A stretch of 8,537 nt of DNA from CAYSYY01 sp964576115 [NCBI: uncultured Gemmatimonadota bacterium] (GTDB lineage Bacteria; Blakebacterota; Blakebacteria; Blakebacterales): contig CAZNUA010000033.1 of assembly GCA_964576115.1 (NCBI GenBank), positions 1-8,537 of the forward strand. The letters are read 5' to 3'. Both the position numbers and the translations under genes were made by a program. Shown here piece after piece: positions 8,487 to 8,537 of the stretch. The notes beneath the pieces are model-generated. The model saw only the letters and a program-made list of their open reading frames with translations, was not told where the DNA came from and searched no databases. The stretch's first letter is position 1. Each line of letters starts with the position of its first letter.

Positions 8487-8537
8487 TCAGGTCAGCCCGA
8501 GCACCTCGCCGCTTTCGGGATCGAGGTCGATCTGGTA
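8487..8537 (-). CDS. C-terminal end of an unidentified gene (PepSY-like tail)
   Basis: The minus-strand frame entering from the window edge reads YQIDLDPESGEVLGLT then TGA, 16 codons in all. The pattern (Y-x-hydrophobic-D, then a turn, then GEVL) is typical of the last strand pair of PepSY domains. Such domains occur in exported or membrane proteins and in peptidase propeptides, but 16 residues are too few for a firm call. It is followed at about 157 nt by the strong terminator at 8290-8330, which supports a real gene end on this strand. Confidence 0.4.
   Translation of the reverse strand, partial: YQIDLDPESGEVLGLT

Overview
The window reads as a GC-rich bacterial chromosome segment. By eye it is clearly above 60% GC in the housekeeping genes, with strongly G/C-biased third codon positions in uvrA and the aminotransferase. 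The phylum cannot be fixed from the sequence. The ordinary genes (UvrA, a ZIP-like permease, a PLP aminotransferase) are widespread in bacteria.

Layout. (a) 1-287, minus: 5' part of a membrane permease that resembles the ZIP family. (b) 288-408: divergent promoter region with an 11-bp inverted repeat. (c) 409-1491, plus: a complete fold-type I PLP aminotransferase. (d) 1492-5345: an accessory insert with lower GC and AT-rich promoters. It holds two complete genes facing each other: a Fic-domain protein with an N-terminal AbiEi-like winged-helix region (1730-3259, plus) and an AAA ATPase of the archaeal-type/DUF234 class (3516-4982, minus). It also holds two decayed pieces. One lies between the two genes (about 3282-3440, minus) and looks like the C-terminal tail of another Fic-like protein with an in-frame stop. 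The other lies next to uvrA (about 5149-5300, minus) and looks like a frameshifted transposase fragment. (e) 5346-8156, minus: complete uvrA. (f) 8157-8486: non-coding, with a strong minus-strand intrinsic terminator at 8290-8330. (g) 8487-8537, minus: last 16 codons of another gene with a PepSY-like ending.

How the parts may work together. The most interesting signal is in the promoters of the two accessory genes. Each is AT-rich, has two copies of CCTAA, and places the promoter-proximal copy directly before (A)TATGTTA, just downstream of a TNGACA-type -35 hexamer. The two genes are convergent and more than 3 kb apart at their starts, so a shared element of this kind suggests a common regulator. 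The obvious candidate is the AbiEi-like winged helix at the N-terminus of the Fic protein, because AbiEi antitoxins are known to bind repeats in their own promoter. The hypothesis is a two-gene stress or defence module: an autoinhibited AMP-transferase (class II Fic, inhibitory motif plus intact HPxxxGNGRxxR motif) fused to its own repressor-like domain and co-regulated with a DUF234 ATPase. This is inference. Each family is known, but I do not know the pair as a described system.

UvrA and the aminotransferase look intact and ordinary. No CRISPR array, tRNA, rRNA or intact insertion sequence was seen.
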